Shown here: piece after piece, positions 10,997 to 21,464 of the stretch
Position numbering within the stretch: position 1 is the first letter of the stretch
Layout: each line of letters begins with the position of its first letter
Source: Ditylenchus dipsaci
Lineage: Eukaryota > Nematoda > Chromadorea > Rhabditida > Anguinidae
Assembly: GCA_004194705.1 (NCBI GenBank)
Contig: SADC01000317.1
Location: forward strand, 1 to 64,000
Reading direction: 5' to 3'
Length of the DNA: 64,000 nucleotides
The notes under the pieces: generated by a model
The model's input: the letters and a program-made list of their open reading frames with translations, nothing else
Told to the model about the DNA's origin: nothing
Databases searched by the model: none
Translations under genes and position numbers: made by a program

Positions 10997-12999
10997 GGCT
11001 CACCCCGGCTATGACACAAACTGTTCTAGAAATGAACGATTCTGACATTAATTCATTATGACAATAATTCAAATGAAAATTAATTGGTTTCGACACGATT
11101 TGATTTGAAAGTAATTGTCTATGTCCAAAATCATCTTGCAACAAATCGTTGCGGAACTAAATGACTGTGACTCTTTTTTGTTGCTTTATTCAAGGCTCTT
11201 TTTCCGTTTTCCTGTTTTTTGATGCTTTTTCATGCACTTTACGTTGTTCACTGCTTTATTTACACTAATTTTAGATCCTATCATCATGAACAACTATGGT
11301 AGCTAGGATGAGGCAAGCATGGATGGAGATGTGAGCGGAAGAAGCGGTGGATCTTCTTACTCAAGCAGATCAAGAAGAGGTGGCAATTTATCCTGGTCGT
11401 CCAAAGAAGCAGAAGGTGACAGTCAGCCCACCCATTCCAATCGAGCTTATTCCAAGTAGAAAAAGAATGAAGAACGGTGATATCAGTTTTCTGGCAATTC
11501 TTGAAGGTCAGTTTTTGCATCTACAGTATCCCTATCAGAAAATTATTTAAGGAGAGATATACAAACGTTCTGAGCAGCCTAATGCCAAAGGTATTCAACA
11601 GTGGCGTTGCATAAAGCATTCCGAAGGCTGCAAGATGGTGATCGATACAAATCGAGCAGATCTCTGTGTTGGCAAAAGCAAACTCGCCATTCTCATTGCA
11701 CATTGAATGTAGCTCACGTGATCAACTATCACAGAAATGTGGGGTTTTTATTGGATTATAGACTGGTTTCAATATTCGCTTGATTCTAGAAAATGGACGC
11801 TGATCCGACTACTTCAACGAATCCTGTCGATATGGTCATACCGGTTATGCTGCAGAATTGCAAAAATGACCTGTTTTCATAAACTGGGAGAAGACTTCAC
11901 GAATCTGTTCGATATGCTCAAATCAATAGGTATTTTCTCTTCGACTCATCCAGAAAACTTGTTATGTATGTGATTTTTTAGCTTACGTTCCAATTGATGA
12001 CGTCAGCAGTGCCTATGATGCAGTTATGACTCAATGTGCTCGCAATTCAGATAAAACGGAGAAGTTTGTTAACGGTTCCTGTGAAAGGCGTTTTTATCGA
12101 CTATTTCGTGAAGGTTAGGTTGGTGAAGGTTTTTTTATTCATTAAAATCATACACTCAAGACTTGGATCGGTCAAGACGGTGCTAGGTCTATGTTCCCAA
12201 TTTCTCTCTGGAATTTCTTTGCCTTAACGTTGGATGGAAAGTCGAAAACTACCAATTCGCTAGAAGATTGGCACAACTCTCTCAAACTGGCTTTGGCAAC
12301 TGCTGATGGCAAGAGGCCGCGATTCTGGCGGTGGCTAAGGCAAATGAAACAAGAATGCAGTCTGATGGAGGCGCAAATCGTTCTGCTCTAGGGCACACCG
12401 AAGAAATTGAAGCTAGTAGATCAGCACATTGCTCGCCAAAGATGGAATATTGCTCTAGCCTACAATCGGGAAGAAATTTTGGAGTATCTGAGGAAGCAAT
12501 CTGATTTTACTGTTTTGGACCAATTGTGAAAAGTACATGTTATTGTATTATTGCATTGTTATTATTGGTAGAAGATTTTAATAAAGATTAGGTCACCATT
12601 TTTAAGTCTGCTTTTGATCCGGTTGATTTAAGTAAGGGAGAATCTACAGAATTCTTTATATGCAGTCAAGTGGTGGTTTAATGGACAACCTGAAGACTGC
12701 GCAAGTGTACATTGAATCAAAGAAAACTGCACTGTGAATATCGTAACGGATAATAATTTTATAGCAAAAAGTCAACCATAAAGCGATTCAAGATACAGTG
12801 AACTATACTGTCAAAGTTATTATTTACAAGTCCCTTAGTATCAAAACCACTTTGTTCCGAAGACATTTAAATGCCAAACAATTACTTTCAAATCAAATCG
12901 TGTCGAAACCAATTAATTTTCATTTGAATTATTGTCATAATGAATTAATGTCAGAATCGTTCATTTCTAGAACAGTTTGTGTCATAGCCGGGGTGAGCC
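10997..12999 (+). mobile_element. Complete Mutator-like element (MULE), 2,003 bp, 122-bp inverted repeats
   Basis: The left repeat is at 10,997-11,118 and the right at 12,878-12,999. I see no mismatch over 122 bp; both begin GGCTCACCCCGGCTATGAC. The 8-mer GTCAGTGT precedes the left end (10,989-10,996) and follows the right end (13,000-13,007). Long inverted repeats, an 8-bp target duplication and a FLYWCH plus MULE transposase are what is expected of this superfamily. It sits in a GTACC minisatellite. Its transposase copy carries a stop and a frameshift, so it is probably not autonomous as sequenced. Confidence 0.9.
11347..12529 (+). pseudogene. MULE transposase with FLYWCH finger, copy B
   Basis: Same exon plan as 7,308-8,492. 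The first intron is 45 nt (11,507-11,551). A run of three A instead of four near 11,681 shifts the frame before the H-x-H of the FLYWCH finger, so this copy loses TRHSH. The transposase exon starts at 12,161 with TWIGQDGARSMFPISLWN. It contains TTNSLEDWHNSLKLALATA, the in-frame TAG at 12,389-12,391, and ends with TGA at 12,527-12,529. Without the TAG and the frameshift it would be a normal C-terminal MULE domain. Confidence 0.65.
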
Positions 13000-13440
13000 G
13001 TCAGTGTGCCTGGAGAGCGGGTAGGTGTGCCTGGAGAGTGGGTGGGGTATCTAGAGAGTTGGTAGGGGTACCATGGAAGTGAGTAGGGGTACCAGGAGAG
13101 TGTGTAGAAGTACCATAAGAGTGGCTAGCGATGTCTGGAGATTGAGTATGAGTATCCGGAGAGTGAGTGGGGGTACCCTTACTTAATCTACAGGCATCGC
13201 TACCCATAGTTGATAACTGTTGAAGTTATCTTATTTGTAATTTTTGTTATCTTATTTATGCCCTGACAGAGGCGAGGGTATCCGCCGGTGTCAAGGACTC
13301 CTGAGTCAGCAAAATGGGCGAGCCTGCCAGGAGAGTGAGAAATCATGCTGGGAGAGTGGTGAGTAATCGGGTGCGCCAGGAAAGTGGGGTAAGTACGCTT
13401 GGCGAACCGATTTTGGTTACCAATGTAAGTTACCAATGTA
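13000..13440 (+). repeat. Degenerate GTACC / GGAGAGTG minisatellite
   Basis: Units like GTAGGGGTACCNGGAGAGTG repeat at 13,008-13,180, and a looser form (GCCAGGAGAGTG) at 13,310-13,395. This is the continuation of the array interrupted by the MULE. No gene is visible. Confidence 0.7.
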
Positions 13441-14760
13441 ATTAGGGTAATTTAGACCTATTTAATTATATAGTACCTCTTGCTGATTATATGAAAGAGG
13501 TGGTGTGCTTTAAAAAGCTCTTATTTTCTGAGTTAAATTTTGATTTTTTCTAGTTAAAGCGAGTTTTGAGATACGGTGCATCAAGCAGCGTGGCCGCGAG
13601 CGGGGGCTCGCCGAAGGCGGGCCCAACGCGAGCTAATCTTGGATTAATTGAACCTGAGACCTCAGCACCCCTGAGGATGGCTTTAGCCCTAACCCTCAAT
13701 GGGGGGGGGGGTTTGCCTTGCCCCCCCCCCCTCCCTATTGTTGTATTTTGTGACCTTTTCAGGCTAAGGCTCAGGCAAAATTGGGATCGCGTACTTAATC
13801 ATGATTCTAAAATACGTTTGAGTCCGTCCTATCATACGCTGGCCAACTCTTGCCCAAGCCTATAGCCTAAAAATCACAAAAAAACAACAGGCGGAATCCA
13901 GACAAACCCCCCCTTGAGGGATAGGGCCGTGGCTTTGGACCATTGGGAATGGTTTGGACAACAAAGAATGGTTCACAACCTTTATGGATGATTCAGAGCC
14001 CGTTAAACAACATTGAACTAGATAAAAAAATGTTACAAACTTAGTTTTGAACCGCATTCGGCTTTCGATTTTTTTTCGTTTTTCCCTTGCATCAAATTGT
14101 TGCTATATCGGATTAAAAAAATGAACCGAGCACAACAAAAACATGAGTTCACAGACTAAGTTTACACTGCTATGCATTTTTCACACCAAAAAAATATAGA
14201 ACGGTTAAACGTATGTGTCTAAATATGGAATGGGAAACGTATGTGTCTGTGTCTCTAAATTCAAGAAAAGTCTGACTGGTAACAAAGTGATCTACAGGCT
14301 CGTAGCCATCCAACAAAAACTGTCATATTTTACGCATATTCGAGTTAAATCATAAGAAAGTACCTAGTTAATATGCTTTTTGCTGAAAATCCATGATCTT
14401 TCTATTTTCGTACTGCTGCGATGTCTTCTTCTCTAATTTGCTTAACTTCGAGGTGTAGGGACTATTCAATGAATACAGATGCACTAACTATATTAGACGC
14501 CCAAGTTTCTAGATACTAGAGCCTGGTCGGAATACCTAAACTCTTATTATAGATCGGACCACTGGGCTGGCAAACATCGTTTTTTCAACTAAAATAATTT
14601 TTGGAATACGCAGTACCATGAAGCTTTAGGATGGGTATGAAGACTGCATAATAAGTTTCATCACGGTCACTTGCCTGAGCGCACGAGGAAAAAATGCGAG
14701 CTGATCAAGAAAGAAGATAAATCATATGAAAAATATGACCATCATGGCTATACCTTTACA
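13441..14760. other. No recognisable gene; low-complexity and repeat DNA
   Basis: There are long G and C runs at about 13,698-13,730, where a G-run and a C-run face each other like a hairpin element, and a further C-rich run near 13,905. Short open frames here have no features I can tie to a family. Confidence 0.4.
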
Positions 14761-14816
14761 TTTAGTTAATGTCAAGCTTTATAAGCAGCAAGTATAAGTA
14801 AGCATTGAGTGGGCTA

Positions 14817-15200
14817 GGAGACATTTGGCAAAAACGACATTTGGCAAACGTATCTTTTGGCCAAACGACATTTGGCAAAAACGACATTTGCCCAAACGAC
14901 GTTTGGCAAAACGACATTTGGCCAAACGACATTTGGCAAAACGACATTTGGCCAAACGACATTTGGCAAAACGGTGAATATGGTACCAGTGGAATCAGAC
15001 AGACAGATGGTTCCGTCATTAATTGTTTCCAAATATTTAGTATGTTTGGGCAAATGTCGTTTTGGCAAATGTCGTTTTGCCAAATGTCGTTTGGCAAATG
15101 TCGTTTTGCCAAATGTCGTTTGGGCAAATGTCGTTTTGCCAAACGTCGTTTGGGCAAATGTCGTTTTTGCCAAATGTCGTTTTTGCCAAATGTCTCATAG
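14817..15200. mobile_element. Satellite-armed inverted repeat, TTTGGCAAAACGACA type
   Basis: The left arm (14,820-14,972) repeats ACGACATTTGGCAAA; the right arm (15,046-15,196) is the reverse complement (TTTGCCAAATGTCGT). The spacer is about 70 bp. The outer ends GGCTAGGAGACATTTGG and CCAAATGTCTCATAGCC are inverted. Open frames in this region are repeat translations, not genes. Confidence 0.8.
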
Positions 15201-15304
15201 CCATTGAGTGTAGGATGTAAAAAAGTGCCAAAAAAGTCATTTTCCTTGAAATCAATGAAGAAATAAGACCAGAAAGACATCTTGAAGACTGAGAACAATA
15301 TACT

Positions 15305-15470
15305 TAAAGCCATCGCCAGTCGCAATTCAAATTGTCGCAATTTGAATTTGTCGCAATTTGAATTGTCGCAATTTGGATTTGTCGCAATTTGGATTTGTCG
15401 CAATTTGAATTGTCGTAATCTGATCTTGTCGCAATTTGAATTGTCGCAATGTGAAATGTCGCAAGCTGCT
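15305..15470 (+). repeat. Tandem array of AATTTGAATTGTCGC
   Basis: Roughly ten units of the 15-16 bp word GTCGCAATTTGAATT lie side by side and end at the boundary of the inverted R unit. It looks like a single arm of a satellite-armed element. Confidence 0.75.
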
Positions 15471-16308
15471 CCTGCCGCGGATTCGGATGTGGCGTGGAGG
15501 CCTTTAAATTATTTTGTGGTGTTGACGCCTGTACTATTAACTCGAGATACTCTTTTTTACTTTATTTGCCTGATACTTGCTTTCTGAGACTTTAGAATAG
15601 TTATAACTAAAAATTAAATAATGTTTTACCATTTCACCTCTTATTTGCGGTGCGGAAGTGGCAACGGAAGCGGAAAATTTTATTGTGAACGCAATTCCGC
15701 ATCCGCACCTCCGCAATCCCGCATGCGGACGAAAAACGGATCATTGTGAACGTAGGGTTACGGATATAAACGGTTGTATCTGAAGTGAAAGTTTTGACGT
15801 GGTTGCACAATCTGATAGATTTTCCGGCAAAAATAGATCATAAATCTTTTGATCATGTTCTTATAAAGATTTTTTTGCATCCTTCTTTTGCTTCGAGGTG
15901 TCACAGCAGAAAATGTATTTTCTGTGATACTGGAAATAAATTTTCTGCGTTCTATTCTGACAAAAAAAAATAAAAACTTTGACCCTAGTAGCGGATACCT
16001 CCCCCACCCCAAGGATTTTTACCTTTTGGGGGGGGGGGGGTGGGTTATTCGCTACTAGCACCGAAACTTCCATATAATTTACAAGTGCATCTTTATTCAA
16101 TAAATCAAGGCTAATAATAAAACCTAAGGTTCCTCCAAAACAGTCACAAGCGCAAGTTTTTAAACATAATAACGTACTTTTTCTTTGCTGTAATTCTTTG
16201 CAATTTCCATTTGTTTATTTGCCCTTTTCTTATCAGCAGTCTTCAGCTTTGGAACTTTTCCGGCCATCAGAGATACGACCTTGGTCTCCTGCAGACTGCA
16301 CTCTTTTT

Positions 16309-16632
16309 TATCTGTCCCATACTTCGTCGAACACACTGACTGCTTGAGTTGGTTTCAATACACATTTTGCATCCTTCTTTTGATTTTATGCATCTCCACT
16401 GAAGATTCTCTAGTGAGCAATTCCATCTCGATCTTTTTCCTTGAACCGGAAAATTTCTCCTAGAGGAACAATAAAATGATTTGATAAACACAGAACAGTT
16501 GAATAAAACCTTCCATGACAATTATAGGATTGCCATACATGCTCATTACGAATTTAAGATGGACATCTTCCAACAGAGAAGCTTCACGCTTTTTCAGTCG
16601 ACCACGAGGTGCAGCTGATCCATCTCCATCAG
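16309..16632 (-). pseudogene. FLYWCH exon pair, inverted copy
   Basis: Minus-strand equivalent of 2,041-2,349. Exon 1 ends at 16,510, exon 2 starts at 16,459, and the intron between is 49 nt. The same frameshift separates EIFRFKEKDRDG from LQWRCIKSKEGCKMCIE. The first host exon (about 16,890-16,990) stays open here as VLKKKVHPKYGANKVIVIK, whereas the direct copy has a stop after GANK. Confidence 0.55.
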
Positions 16633-16891
16633 GGGTGGTAGTAACAATCAGAATATCCGCGGATAAATCCGTATCCTCGGATAAAATCCGCGGATACGGA
16701 TAATCGGTAGTAACAATCAAAAAATCCGCGGATAAATCCGTGGATATATCCGCGGATTTATCCTTAGCTGCGGATAAATCCGCGGATATTTCTATCCGTG
16801 ATTGTTACTACGGGTTTTTATCCGCGGATATTTCTATCCGCGGATTTTATCCGTATATGCGGATTTTATCCGTTGATTGTTACTACCACCC
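16633..16891. mobile_element. ATCCGCGGAT-armed element, short (internally deleted) form
   Basis: GGGTGGTAGTAACAATCA and TGATTGTTACTACCACCC bound about 0.26 kb of ATCCGCGGAT words. It occupies the same site in the R unit as the 1.57-kb element at 467-2,033 but lacks its core. Confidence 0.75.
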
Positions 16892-17263
16892 CAGCTGCTC
16901 CATCGTCGTTCGGCAAGAAGGAGGCACTTTTATCACAATCACTTTATTCGCTCCATACTTCGGATGAACTTTCTTTTTCAGCACTCGAGTAGTTAGCATC
17001 GGTTTCCGTTTTCAAGCCTTAAAACGACAATATATGAGACATAAAATACCAATCTACGATCTAATCGCTTCTAAAATTAGAAGTTATAACTAATTATTTA
17101 CATAACAATTCTCGACGGAAAGCAAATTCTCGCAAAGTGATTGTATCACGGACAAATAAAAGACAGAGCGCGTTATGGCGAGAAGGATTTTGCGCGCTAA
17201 CAGTATAAATCCAAAAACAGTTTAATTTTAAAAAGTTTTGGCGCTAAACGGGGAGAGCCTACT

Positions 17264-17544
17264 TATATACTTTATGGATATCTCAGCTCAGAAGCATTAT
17301 TTTAATCTGATCTCAACGGTTTCGGATTCATGACAAGATTTCAGTATTATGAATTTGTCTGGGCGGGCGGGAATTGTCCCGTCCCGTCATCATCTCTAAT
17401 GTTCTAACAAATTTACTCAGAACGGAATTTGAATTTTCAATACACACAAAAATTACTTCAAAAACATTATGGACAAAATTAGGGTGGTCCCGCGCGAATT
17501 CGAAATCCGCAAATTGCTCTGCTTATCAAGTTTTATAGTTCATT
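17264..17544 (+). repeat. Dispersed 280-bp repeat, copy 1
   Basis: Direct repeat of 24,257-24,547 with only a few differences (TTTATGGATATCTCAGCTCAG to AAGTTTTATAGTTCATTAAG). It contains a C/G-rich stem CGGGCGGGAATTGTCCCG. Confidence 0.85.
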
Positions 17545-17880
17545 AAGTAGAGTGTTTTCAAAACTCAAGCTCAAACTCAAAAAGTTTGACCCTCAAACCT
17601 CAAGGTCAAACTCAAGCTAAACTCAAGCTCGAAAAATGTTTGAGTTTGACTTAAGCTATTGACTTTAGTCAATGGCTTTGAGTTTTTACAAAATTTAGTA
17701 CCATTACAATTTACAGCTCTTCATGTCAACGACTGAATCAGATGAGTTCAAATGTTTTAAAACAGCTTTGTTCTGCACACTAAAACAATAACATTTTTGA
17801 TTTCCTAAAATTAACTCAAGGTCAAACTTTTTTTGAGCTTGAGTTCAGCGTTTGAGTTTGAGCTTGAGTTTTGTAAACAC
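17545..17880. mobile_element. Satellite-armed element, AAACTCAAGCTC type
   Basis: It begins TAGAGTGTTTTCAAAACTC and ends GAGTTTTGTAAACACTGA. Both arms repeat CTCAAGCTCAAACTC and its complement. It lies exactly at the end of the 280-bp repeat, whose second copy (24,547) has no such element. I could not find a target duplication. Confidence 0.6.
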
Positions 17881-17974
17881 TGATTTCTCAACATTATTTT
17901 CTCCATCATTTTTCTTTTTTTCTGCTTTTTTTTATCGGTAATATTGCTGTTCCTCATGTTTTTGTTGCTTCAGA

Positions 17975-18672
17975 ATGAGCCTCATTTGGAAAATCGAGTT
18001 TGAAGAAGAAGCTAGCGGACTCCTCTTCACAAAAACTTCACCGACAGAAGCAAAGTGTAATATTTGCAACGGAGCGATCGCGATGCCAAACCGCGGGCCA
18101 GCAAATTTGAAGGGACATCTTACAACACATCCGGATTGTCAGAAAAAGTTCAAGAACATGAAGAAAGCCGAGAAAACAGAAGAGGAAGCGATGAAGCAAG
18201 AAATTACGAGGTTTGTGGTCAACAGAAAAGCAGAATGAATAATTCTAGCCATTCTTTCAATGATTGGAATCCTTTTAGGCGATTTCTCTGGACTGGACAT
18301 CGCCTGCACCAATCAACCGTATACCATCTTCGAATTCGAGACTTTCAAATCGCTGTTATAGTCGAATGATCGCGCGAATTTAAAAGCTGAGATTGTTGTT
18401 CGTAAATAATGCAATAAATATTGAAATTTCAGGTTACCATCACTACAGCAATTCGTCATGCCAAGAGTCTAGCGCCGCTGTCAAAAAGAAAGTCTTGAAT
18501 TGTCTCAATAAATGCAGTGCTCTCTCTTTTACGTCAGATATCTGGTCAGGTCTTACTAAAAGCTTCATCAGGTAATGTTTCAGGATTTTTCGGATTTTCC
18601 AAGTAATTTATTATATTTTAGTCTCATTGCTCAAGGAATCGATTGCCAATGGAAGCGGCTCAAATTCGTTCT
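17975..18672 (+). pseudogene. hAT transposase remnant with BED zinc finger
   Basis: Exon 1 starts MSLIWKIEFEEEASGLLF and contains a BED-type finger: CNIC, then NLKGHLTTHPDC (C-x2-C...H-x4-H). A middle exon (18,433-18,571) reads KVLNCLNKCSALSFTSDIW, SGLTKSFI. A 50-nt intron (18,572-18,621) joins it in phase to SLIAQGIDCQWKRLKFV. The string S.T.DIWSG...SFI..IA.GID is characteristic of the N-terminal part of hAT transposases, including the first catalytic Asp. The rest of the catalytic domain and the dimerisation domain are missing; the frame dissolves after 18,672. The join between exons 1 and 2 is unclear. Confidence 0.75.
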
Positions 18673-18767
18673 CTGCGTTTTATGACTACAGAAGATCCAA
18701 TCTGAGTCCTGAGAAAGCAGATCAATTGTAATTTATGAACCAGAATCTCCACTCTTGGGTGGGAAAA

Positions 18768-18872
18768 ACATCGCACATCGCTGCGATGTATCGCACCTGA
18801 TTTTTTCGAAATATCGCACATAGCATCGCAATTTTTTTTATAAAAAACATCGCATCGCAACATCGCAAAAAG
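18768..18872. repeat. Cluster of ATCGCA / TGCGAT words
   Basis: About eight copies of CATCGCA in both orientations lie in about 100 bp, immediately after the hAT remnant. It resembles the arms of the satellite-type elements, but no ends were found. Confidence 0.5.
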
Positions 18873-19255
18873 GCAAATTTCTATCTCTACTATCAAACCA
18901 TCTCCAGCATGCCCGAATCAATCCAGAAAACAGGTTTTGGAACCCTAAAAAAAGAAAAAAATTCGCTCCAGGTATACGACCACTTATTTTGGTTAGACTG
19001 CAAAATTTAAATTCCCGCAAAAATTTTCAAATTTGAAAAGCTTCAAATTATTTAAAAAGTGTGGACCAATTCATGTGTGGGTTAATTCAAGTGCGGACCA
19101 GTTCGGTGTGGATCAATTCGCTTAACGCCTGTAAATGGATATCCACCTGACCAGAAGGTACCCATTTCGCGTTTCGGGGTCTGGGTAGGTAAAAGAGGGA
19201 TTTTGGTCTTATCAAACCTTATTCACGGTTTGCTTTTGATTAATTTTTTTTTGGC

Positions 19256-19972
19256 GCTTGTAGCGAATACCTCCCCCCCAACAAATTTTTTTCAAAATCA
19301 GGTTTTAACCATTTCTAAGTAATTCTTATGCGCTGAAAACGATTAAAAAGGTGTTTTCGGGCATTTTCTGACCTAAAAAAGTTGATTTTTGGAAAAAAAT
19401 TTTTGACCAAAATTCGACTTTTTGCCTTGGGAACCAAGGTAAACCACCTAAAAAATGGTACCTAGAGTCCTAAAAAGATGGAATTTGAACATTGTTTTGT
19501 TAGCCGGGGCCTACCGCATAAAGAAACTCTGGTATGCATGTTTTTTTTCATGCATCAAGAGTCACTTTCGAGTGATTTGTGTCTAAGGTATGTGGGTGTG
19601 CGCATCTCAACTCCAAGCCCCAAGCCCCCAAGCCCCCAAGCCCCAGCGCTTGAGGGGGCTTGAGAGTTAGAGATGCGCGCACACACTTACCTTAGACATG
19701 ATTCCGAGAAAGACTCTTGATCATAAAATGCATAAAGAGACTCTTTTTGCCTAGCTCCAGTGACAAAACGAGGTAGAATACCTTGGTCCCCCAAGGCAAA
19801 AAGTCGAATTTTGGTCATAAAATTTTTTTCCAAAAATCAACTTTTTTGGCCAGAAAATGCCCGAAAACACGTTTTTTATCGTTTTCAGCGCATAAGAATT
19901 ACTTAGAAATGGTTAAAACCTGATTTTGAAAAAAAAATTGTTGGGGGGGGGGGGGGGTATTCGCTACTAGGG
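19256..19972. mobile_element. 0.7-kb foldback element with CTAGTAGCG ends
   Basis: The outer ends GTAGCGAATACC and GGTATTCGCTACTAG are inverted, and nearly the whole length folds on itself (for example TTCTAAGTAATTCTTATGCGC and its complement). The centre is a hairpin at 19,588-19,700 with CTAAGGTATGTGGGTGTGCG and its complement CGCACACACTTACCTTAG around a CCCCAAGCCCCC stem. The same central hairpin recurs at six other places. Confidence 0.8.
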
Positions 19973-21464
19973 TCTTTTTTTTTATTTTTAAGTTATCCAG
20001 GTACCCACCTGGATAACTTGAAAATTAAAAAAAAATTATCCACCTGGTGTCGCGCCCGCGAGGCCGTTTCAATCCTCGATCCCGTGGTCAGGATGCTCGT
20101 CGTGCCAGGACCTAAAGTAAACAAATTAAATACGCAATTGGTTTGGCATTTTGCCGAAGGATAATCTGCATTATGCATTTTCCTCATTTGGCATTATGCC
20201 AAATGGTAAGAAGATCGCACCCGTAATTCGACTTTTCGACACCAGATTCGGAACAGCGACAGCATACGGAGTGTACGCTTCACCTCCCAAAAGTATTAAA
20301 ATCAAAGGGTATGCGTTTGGGTTGTTATGCTTATTGTTATTAGCACGAGAAAGGCGGGTGGTGTCTTTGGTTGCTTCTGGTGCATAACTTCAGGCTGAAA
20401 ACAATGGTGCAATTAACTGTATTTTCTCTAATAAGCGCCGACCCTTAAATTTGAACACCTTTTACTCAGCCGAAAGAGAATATTTTGCAAAGCTGTTGAA
20501 TGCATATTCTTAACACACACGAGTTCAACCGATTCCACTTTTATTCCACAGCATCCATACCAGACGACCAAGGGATATTTCGAAGAAAAGACTATGAAGA
20601 AAAGATTCGAGGAAAGAATTTTTCTGAGAAAAAAACATGTATTCCTCAAAAAGTGCTGTAAAATTAAAGAGTGCCGTAAAATCAAGTGACGTAAAACTGA
20701 GTGTATGATTGTAAAGATAAGAGGGTCGTGCAAAAGATTTTAAGCATTTTAACTACAAGTTTTCGACAAATGGTTCTAGACGAAAAATGAAAGCCGGATT
20801 CCAGAACGCTCAAGCTACCACAAAAGTTAGGAAACCCTCTTCCTCGTTTGGGTGGTTAGGGTGGTGCAAGAAACTCCAAGCATTTTAACGACACGTTTTC
20901 ATCGAAAACTGGAAACCTGATTTCAGGACGTTTAACTGACCAACAAAAAGTTTTAAAAAAGCCGTACAATGGACACACAATATATCACAACTACTCAAGT
21001 TCGTTCCCGTCTACGATCCGACACCTTTTTACCTCAATTTATGAAGGCTATTGCCAATTATGATTTGTCAGTCTAGTCCGGAAATTTCAAAAATTTTTAT
21101 TTTTACTGGTATTTTTAAATGCACTGTTATATTGTCATAGATACAGCGACACAGTCCTACCCAATTTTCAGAAAGAAATGTAAAATTCGAAAAAAATGAG
21201 ATGGAGGAAATTGTTGAGTTTTTGAAAAAATGATTACCGAAATCGGAACCTTTGCGATGTTATGGACAAGACTGGCGAATCAAAATAAGTAAACTACTTC
21301 AAAAACTCAGATAAAAAGTGTTGGAGCCTGAGCAAAAAATAAATTGAGAGGTGACATTTTATCAAAGTAACATTATTACAAAAAGCGGACTCAAAACAAT
21401 GCCCTTTGAAATTGACCGTTCCAAAAAAATTACCCAATACTATTCTACCCAAAACAAGTAAAAT
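19973..21464. other. No recognisable gene
   Basis: AT-rich single-copy-looking DNA. Near 20,418 there is a lone CTGTATTTTCTCTAATAAG, a degenerate end of the CCGTAT family. Near 20,985-21,050 there is a degenerate relative (TTCGTTCCCGTC...CCGACAC) of the 25,229 element. Neither strand gives a convincing exon. Confidence 0.4.

Larger units (their letters stand above)
8775..12810 (+). repeat. 4.04-kb tandem duplication, second unit
   Basis: Head-to-tail repeat of 4,731-8,774. The match ends at about 12,810 (GTGAACTATACTG), after which the sequence runs uninterrupted into the MULE right arm. This suggests that the second unit and its right flank are the original and the first unit is the extra copy. 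Confidence 0.9.
15478..16990 (-). repeat. R unit, inverted copy
   Basis: Reverse complement of 365-3,180, beginning at GCGGATTCGGATGTGGCGTG and ending at CACTCGAGTAGTTAGC. It lacks roughly 600-1,870 of the direct copy and the right end of the CCCTACGTTC MITE. Sequence identity is high over the shared parts. Confidence 0.8.

Noticed and set aside
14762..15403. A 213-residue open frame and several overlapping frames on both strands
   Set aside because: They are translations of the TTTGGCAAAACGACA inverted array (repeated AKRHLPKRHL-type peptides on every strand), not a protein gene.
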